DNA of 13,273 nt from Isohypsibius dastychi. Lineage: Eukaryota > Tardigrada > Eutardigrada > Parachela > Isohypsibiidae. Numbering within the stretch: position 1 is the stretch's first letter; the number at the start of each line of letters is the position of its first letter. The notes beneath the pieces are model-generated. The model was not told where the DNA came from, ran no database searches, and saw nothing but the letters and a program-made list of their open reading frames with translations. Made by a program: the position numbers and the translations under genes. The stretch lies in assembly GCA_034696485.1 (NCBI GenBank), contig JAQIWT010000981.1:1-13273 (forward strand). Reading direction: 5' to 3'. This document shows positions 9,181 through 13,273 of this stretch, piece after piece.

Positions 9181-9408
9181 ACCGCGCCCCTCGGTTGGAT
9201 TGGTCCGTTTGAAATTTTATTCCGTTTGTGATTGGCTGATTTTTCAGCTTTCAATTCTGATTGGCCGGAGCTGAGGAACCTGGACCAATGTTCAGAAATT
9301 AATGGTCAGTTCCCACTGCGACTCAGCCAGCAACGTTAAGCTTCCAAAACTGTCAAATACTCCTCATAATTTCGGCAGGGACCCACAAAACTCTGCCCGA
9401 AATTGCAT
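9181..9408. promoter_or_regulatory. fixed-length triple-CCAAT module, copy 3
   Basis: ACCGCGCCCC at 9181; GATTGG at 9198, 9230 and 9259; TTCAGAAATTAA at 9291; GTTAAGC at 9335; palindrome start GTACTGAG at 9409. Intervals are identical to the other copies. A TTTGAA word (CHR-like) sits between boxes 1 and 2, also found in copy 1 but not copy 2. Confidence 0.55.
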
Positions 9409-9545
9409 GTACTGAGAGACAAATATCCCTCAGTACACATGTACTGAACGATCTTTATCCCTCGGTACACATAAATCGAGATGTACTGAGGGATGTTCAA
9501 CCCTCAGTACAAATGTACAGGGGGATTTCCTTCCCTCGGTACAAA
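9407..9545. repeat. palindrome cluster, copy 3
   Basis: Shortest of the three clusters. It includes a clean inverted repeat with 10-bp arms, GTACTGAGGG at 9483-9492 and CCCTCAGTAC at 9501-9510, around an 8-nt loop. Confidence 0.85.
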
Positions 9546-10334
9546 TGAAAGAGCAAACCTGCTCACAGTGTAAGTGACGGACCAGCACAGAAGACTTTGA
9601 AACATAGGCAAAGGTGGCCTGGCAAATACTGGCCACGCCATGCCCGACGGAATGTAACTCTTGGAAATAAGGCCAAACTTGGGCGTTGTGAACGAAGCCA
9701 AACCCCCGTTAAGAACGACCTGGCTAAACCAAACTAAGCCCTGCCACACCAGCTACGCCAATCAAGTCTCGCAGCACACATGGACGGCATTTTTAACCCC
9801 CAAAACCTCGAAACCCCAAGCCGAATGGGGTAACGGAGCCGATACTCAAACCAAGCCGAAATCGGACTGAAAGGATACGGAGCCGTTCTCAAACAAAACC
9901 AAGCCCATACAAGGCTAAGTCAGAGCTAAACAGAGGTGTGCCAAATCAAAACAATGCCAGTTCAGCCCAACTGAGAAAAATCAAATTGAGAACCGAACCA
10001 CAGAAATGCAAGTTGACCGTTGCCCAGCGAAGTCAAGACAAACCCTGAACCAGCCACCACAACCCGGGCGTAAAACAAAATCATGACCTTGACCGAGTCA
10101 AAATTGAGCGGATCCGGAACCAAGCCCAACACAAACCAAGCCAATCCATAACGGGTGCAAGGTTCTAGAGAGCCAAGCCAAATCAAGACAAAGGCGAATC
10201 AAGTTCCCAGCCCAACCAAAACTAAGCCATTTCTAAACTGATCCAAGCCACAACCAAGCCATCAAGCATCTGAGAGCCTCTCGAACCCATCATGGATGAT
10301 TCAAAAATATTTGACAGGTCTTCATTTCCAGAGG

Positions 10335-10367
10335 CTGCCGCGCCGCGTAGAGGCGCGCGCTGGCTCG
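10335..10367. repeat. invariant 33-bp GC-rich hairpin, copy 3 (array end)
   Basis: One mismatch (T to C at the fourth base) against copies 1 and 2, in an array whose other parts differ by roughly a quarter. Followed by C, CTAG (10369-10372) and T, then TTATTA-containing sequence that soon loses similarity to the units. Confidence 0.85.
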
Positions 10368-10850
10368 CCTAGTTATTATGGTGTTAACTTAACTAAATCA
10401 GTTGCAGTGCAACTCCGGTATGGAGACTCACGGCCAGATTCACTATTAAACTGAAGCAGTGCAGTGCCCATCCACGTCGGTAATGAGCTTATGATACTTC
10501 GAAAATGAATCTTCCAGGTCTTAGTTTTTATTCCCCTGCAACCAGGGTTTCTTGGGTAAAGAATCGAGTATCCCAAGTATCACAGCGATCTGAGTCACGC
10601 AACTGAACGTAACTGATACACAGGCAGATGTAACTGAAAACCATCATTTTGCGCACTGATCTTTGGCGCGGCATGGAAAAGAAGTTTCGGAACTGTGCAA
10701 CAACGCAGAATCGGTCCTCGCATCCACTCATACTCCTTGCGTCGCCGCTGTTGTCACATCCGGCGGGTCCGGTGTAAGGTTTGCGAAATCTCCATCTTCT
10801 TCTAGAAACGACAGTTCAACTGCTTCTCGAACGGATGACCAGAAACATCT
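10368..10850. other. 3' region of the astacin gene and right flank of the array
   Basis: On the minus strand this follows the astacin stop codon and contains its polyadenylation signal at 10532-10527. A possible extra exon lies inside: a splice from donor CAG|GTATCA (10876) to the CAG ending at 10820 would remove 57 nt and extend the protein to a stop at 10730-10728. Beyond 10510 leftwards only A/T-mixed sequence and the array end are seen. Confidence 0.5.
10527..10532 (-). terminator. polyadenylation signal AATAAA of the astacin gene
   Basis: AATAAA on the minus strand, about 320 nt past the in-frame stop at 10851. It is the first canonical signal after the gene, which places the transcript end near 10505-10515. 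Confidence 0.6.
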
Positions 10851-12187
10851 TCAAATGGTTGTGCATTCATTGATACCTGGAGTGTTAACTGAAATCCCCA
10901 GGGTCTCATGAGGCACAGTTCTGTTTTCGCTCAACGCTTCCGGAATTTCGAGCTTTTGCTGCTCCAGCTGTATCTTGTCTTTGCGTGATTGTGACCCTTT
11001 GCCGTTCAAGCAGATGTACGCTTTCTGTATTTTAGCGACATCAAGATCGGTCAAGTCTTCCCTTTGCCCGATTCTAGCGTTGAGTTCGTGAGGAACTATG
11101 GTCGGTAGTTTGCCGTCTTTAGAGAAGGCGTTGAATGGCAGGTGAACAATCGACGCAACATCATAAGGTATTCCATGGTCGCCTTCGTTTGTGTATTTCT
11201 CGAGAAACATCGAGTCTGCTGCAAGAAAAAACTCCTCATGCAAAGAGGTCGTCTCCACACACATACTCATCACGCAACCTTGTGCCCCCCCCCCCCTGCA
11301 ACGTTAACGTCTACGAGCTCTCGCGTACACATGAAATTACCTGAAGCCATGTTATCCGCTATCACTGTGACATAATCGTCTCGATCTTTTCTTGCGTTCT
11401 CGTGATAGAATCCCACAATGTGCATCAAAAGATGGTAGATTCCCCCTTTTCTACCGACACAGCCATCATTCAGTGACATGACTCTAGCGCCGGCGTGAAA
11501 ACCAATGGTAGCAAAGCAACTGCAAAACAATCCCACTTCTGTTCAGACCGTTTAGATATTCCGTGGCAAAATACCTATCACCCTGGATGATATTCAAATA
11601 ATCCTGCTCTTTCTTTCTCGGGAAAAACTTGATGCAGTGATTCGTACGCAGCGAATAATTCTGAAGCGTAGCTCGGATGAAACTCTTCTGTTCGTTTGCT
11701 GTTTACAAACCGGGAATTATGAACGAAAATTCGATGCGATGATTATTCTGGATTTACAAAATTCTGCTGAGATGTTGAATGGCACAATTCCGAGATCCCA
11801 TCTGACAGAGGAGTCCGTGAACACATCCTTGGCTATACTCTCAAGCTGAAATTGAAATCTTTTTAGAAACCACGAACTTGATCGAGATGTAACAGTAAGA
11901 ACTTGACGCACTTTGCCGATGTCACTGAAATCAACTCCCATGATGTCGCCTTCGAATATCTCCGGATTGAAACGGTTTTTCAGGGTTTTTCCATGATACT
12001 GCTCTAAAATGGCCGCATCAATGTGCGATTTCCAATCTGCCATTGAAAATCAGGAGATCGGATGTCAGAAGGATCCCTTTGGAAGTGATGAATGACTCTG
12101 CAATAACTCACCTGAAATCACTCCGGACAGCGCTGCTGCCAGTATGCTGAGAAATCGGATACACGTCGATAACGATAACGACTCCAT
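10851..12187 (-). CDS. astacin-family (M12A) metalloprotease homologue with lost catalytic residues
   Basis: Six exons right to left: 12187-12112, 12036-11912, 11845-11758, 11698-11575, 11519-11341 and 11218-10851; phases join exactly to 319 residues. Residues 1-25 are a signal peptide. The propeptide has FEGD (53-56), whose Asp56 is the astacin latency switch. The catalytic domain runs from about residue 76 (SSVRWDLGIVPFNISAEF) to Cys267, with the four expected cysteines C118, C139, C158 and C267. Histidine zinc ligands H167, H171 and H177 are kept in HLLMHIVGFYHE, but the catalytic Glu of HExxH is Leu168, the Met-turn is SIVHL (220-224) so its Met is Val222, and the zinc-side Tyr is Leu224. 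The domain end GKLPTIVPH...RIGQRE is well conserved. I infer a non-proteolytic secreted zinc-binding protein. Tail 268-319 is hydrophilic with one N-glycosylation sequon (N296). A weak TATA-like TTAAATAA lies at 12326-12319. Confidence 0.88.
11285..11296. repeat. 12-C mononucleotide run in astacin intron 5
   Basis: Twelve consecutive C on the plus strand (G12 in the transcript), 45 nt inside intron 5 (11340-11219). Such runs are prone to length variation and sequencing error. It lies outside coding sequence, so it does not affect the gene model. Confidence 0.9.
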
Positions 12188-12535
12188 TCTCCCAGACCAC
12201 AACGAACAACTCACTGCCTATTCATGACGTAAAAAAACGGAGTAGAAAATGCACTTATTGCAAAGGAAAACGGCTAATTGAACAAACTTCTAAAAACGAC
12301 CTGTCACTGCTTCAACGGTTATTTAACGCGACAGGAAAAACCATCAGCTCGGGGCTCTTTTAGCAAACCCACCGTTTTTGTTTGTCTGTGTCAGTTGGTG
12401 TTAAAGTTCAAAAGAATTGAAAAACAATCGCTTTTCAAAATACGTCAAAGCTTCAATTGTGGATGAGCTTGAAAAGAGCCCCGGTAATCACTGGAGTAAA
12501 CTAGGGCGAGATCGCTTATTCATCACTTTAACTGC
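12188..12535. other. intergenic region upstream of astacin
   Basis: Contains the 5' flank of the astacin gene and, at its right end, the 3' end of the PAN-like message. Only a weak TATA-like TTAAATAA (minus, 12326-12319) was noticed. Short open frames have no recognisable similarity. Confidence 0.5.
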
Positions 12536-12541
12536 TTTATT
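12536..12541 (-). terminator. polyadenylation signal AATAAA of the PAN-like gene
   Basis: AATAAA on the minus strand, 35 nt past the stop codon at 12577, giving a very short 3' untranslated region. It separates this gene from the astacin gene downstream on the same strand. Confidence 0.75.
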
Positions 12542-12576
12542 TTCTTCATGTTATTTTGAATGACATCATCGGTTGT

Positions 12577-13067
12577 TCACTTAACAGAAACGAAAGAAAC
12601 AGAATTCGCGTCAGACTTGAGAAAACCCCCCGATTCTTTCAGCGTGCATATCTTGGTTCCTCGGTCAAATACAGCTACTTGGCAACTGGGATGCACATGG
12701 CATGTCAGCATACAAACTCGCTCTGTCATTGCCCAAGTAGCTTGCTGCTGCAGCCATTCAAGAACTGGCACACCATGGAATACTATATCGTCCCCTCCAT
12801 ACACAGCACCGTTTCTGCGCGAGAAACTGGTGCTCCACCCCGGGCATGTCCAGAAGTTGTTGTCGGAAACCAACTTGGCATTAACACTGCGGTTGAATCC
12901 TTCGCATCTTTTCTTGTCGATCAAGAAGTTTGCTACATAGCAGTCAGAGAGGGACTTGCACAGTGACTGACAAGCGGAATAGGAGTCGGCCGGCTTTCCC
13001 CACACGAAGCTTCCGGAATCCGCCGAAATGGCAATACTGGATACGCAGTCCGTTTCTTCTTTCACAC
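12577..13067 (-). CDS. last exon of a gene with two PAN/apple-like cysteine modules (5' part missing)
   Basis: The exon opens after acceptor TTTGTTGCAG and runs 162 full codons to TGA at 12577; it begins with the last two bases of a split codon. Numbering from the first full codon, cysteines 32, 36, 42, 54 and again 118, 122, 128, 140 follow exactly the same pattern, C-x3-C-x5-C-x11-C, 86 residues apart, with extra cysteines at 7 and 74. This spacing and the surrounding text (SACQSLCKSLSDC, TERVCMLTCHVHPSC) suggest tandem PAN/apple domains, extracellular modules that bind protein or carbohydrate. The family assignment is by pattern, not by alignment. Upstream, up to 13273, I could not find a phase-compatible exon; ATG-starting candidates near 13228 fail on phase. 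The signal peptide and 5' end are probably beyond the window. Confidence 0.72.
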
Positions 13068-13273
13068 CTGCAACAAAGAATATCATGCAATCATGCAATA
13101 ATCAGGCAAAACCAACCAGATGTCAGGAAAAGAGAGCCAGCAAATGTACAGTTGAAATCTTCTCGTCTACATTTTCACAGTGCATCTCGACTCACTTTTA
13201 CACACTGTTGAGCTTTTACCTCAAAGGACATAGATCCTGGATGAATCTTGTTCAGACTGTACAAGGTGAGAAT

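Larger units (their letters stand above)
6619..10367. repeat. tandem array of three 1.2-1.3 kb non-coding units
   Basis: Three head-to-tail units: 6619-7833, 7834-9144 and 9145-10367. Each begins TC followed by a TATTA-containing segment, then a 228-bp fixed-length module with three CCAAT boxes, a cluster of GTACTGAGGG palindromes, several hundred bp of C/A-rich CCAAG-like sequence, and a 33-bp GC-rich hairpin at the end. By hand count units 1 and 2 differ at about 24 percent of positions in the fixed module, while the terminal 33 bp are almost identical. After the last hairpin about 20 bp still resemble the start of a unit (TTATTA at 10373-10378), which may be a truncated fourth copy. No transposase, Rep/helicase or reverse transcriptase is encoded. 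It could be a satellite, non-autonomous rolling-circle elements, or a repeated non-coding transcription unit. Confidence 0.85.
9145..10367. repeat. array unit 3
   Basis: 1223 bp. Fixed module 9181-9408, palindrome cluster 9407-9545, linker with TGACGGACCAGCACAGA at about 9575, C/A-rich part about 9596-10300, and terminal hairpin 10335-10367. The C/A-rich part is less GC-rich than in units 1 and 2 and dominated by AACCAAGCC words. Confidence 0.8.

Noticed and set aside
13100-13273. Upstream exon of the PAN-like gene ending at TTTGAG|GTAAAA or AAAA|GTGAGT
   Set aside because: The downstream exon needs one base carried over. The frames giving that phase contain a TGA just before the donor or lack a start, so neither candidate joins.

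Overview
This is animal nuclear DNA. Genes are split by very short GT-AG introns (mostly 48-75 nt), messages end in AATAAA signals, and the protein families are metazoan: a secreted chitin-binding peritrophin, a membrane-anchored short-chain dehydrogenase, a glucosamine-6-phosphate acetyltransferase, an astacin and a PAN/apple-type protein. Secreted peritrophin domains, GNA1 and small introns point to a chitin-making ecdysozoan, most likely an arthropod, with a tardigrade or similar group not excluded. The species cannot be named from the sequence.

Layout. 1-690 is upstream DNA with nothing recognisable. 784-1796 (+) is a three-exon peritrophin with a TATA box. Facing it, 2007-5213 (-) is a six-exon SDR9C-type dehydrogenase; all exon phases join exactly to give 368 residues. 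5580-6209 (-) is a two-exon GNA1 homologue whose acetyl-CoA loop has been replaced. 6619-10367 is a 3.75-kb array of three head-to-tail units of about 1.2-1.3 kb. Each unit holds a 228-bp length-invariant module with three phased CCAAT boxes, a cluster of GTACTGAGGG palindromes, a long C/A-rich CCAAG-like stretch, and a nearly invariant 33-bp GC-rich hairpin. 10851-12187 (-) is a six-exon astacin that keeps the zinc histidines but has lost the catalytic glutamate, the Met-turn methionine and the zinc-side tyrosine. 12577-13067 (-) is the last exon of a gene for a secreted-looking protein with two equally spaced cysteine modules; its 5' part is not resolved here.

The protein genes are independent transcription units, not an operon. 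Peritrophin, GNA1 (precursor supply for chitin) and astacin (extracellular matrix or cuticle) could share a cuticle or gut-lining theme, but nothing in the sequence shows joint regulation. The least ordinary parts are the tandem array, which I cannot assign to a known family, and the two enzymes with altered active sites. Exon borders were set by hand from splice motifs, reading phase and family conservation; no alignment or transcript data were available.
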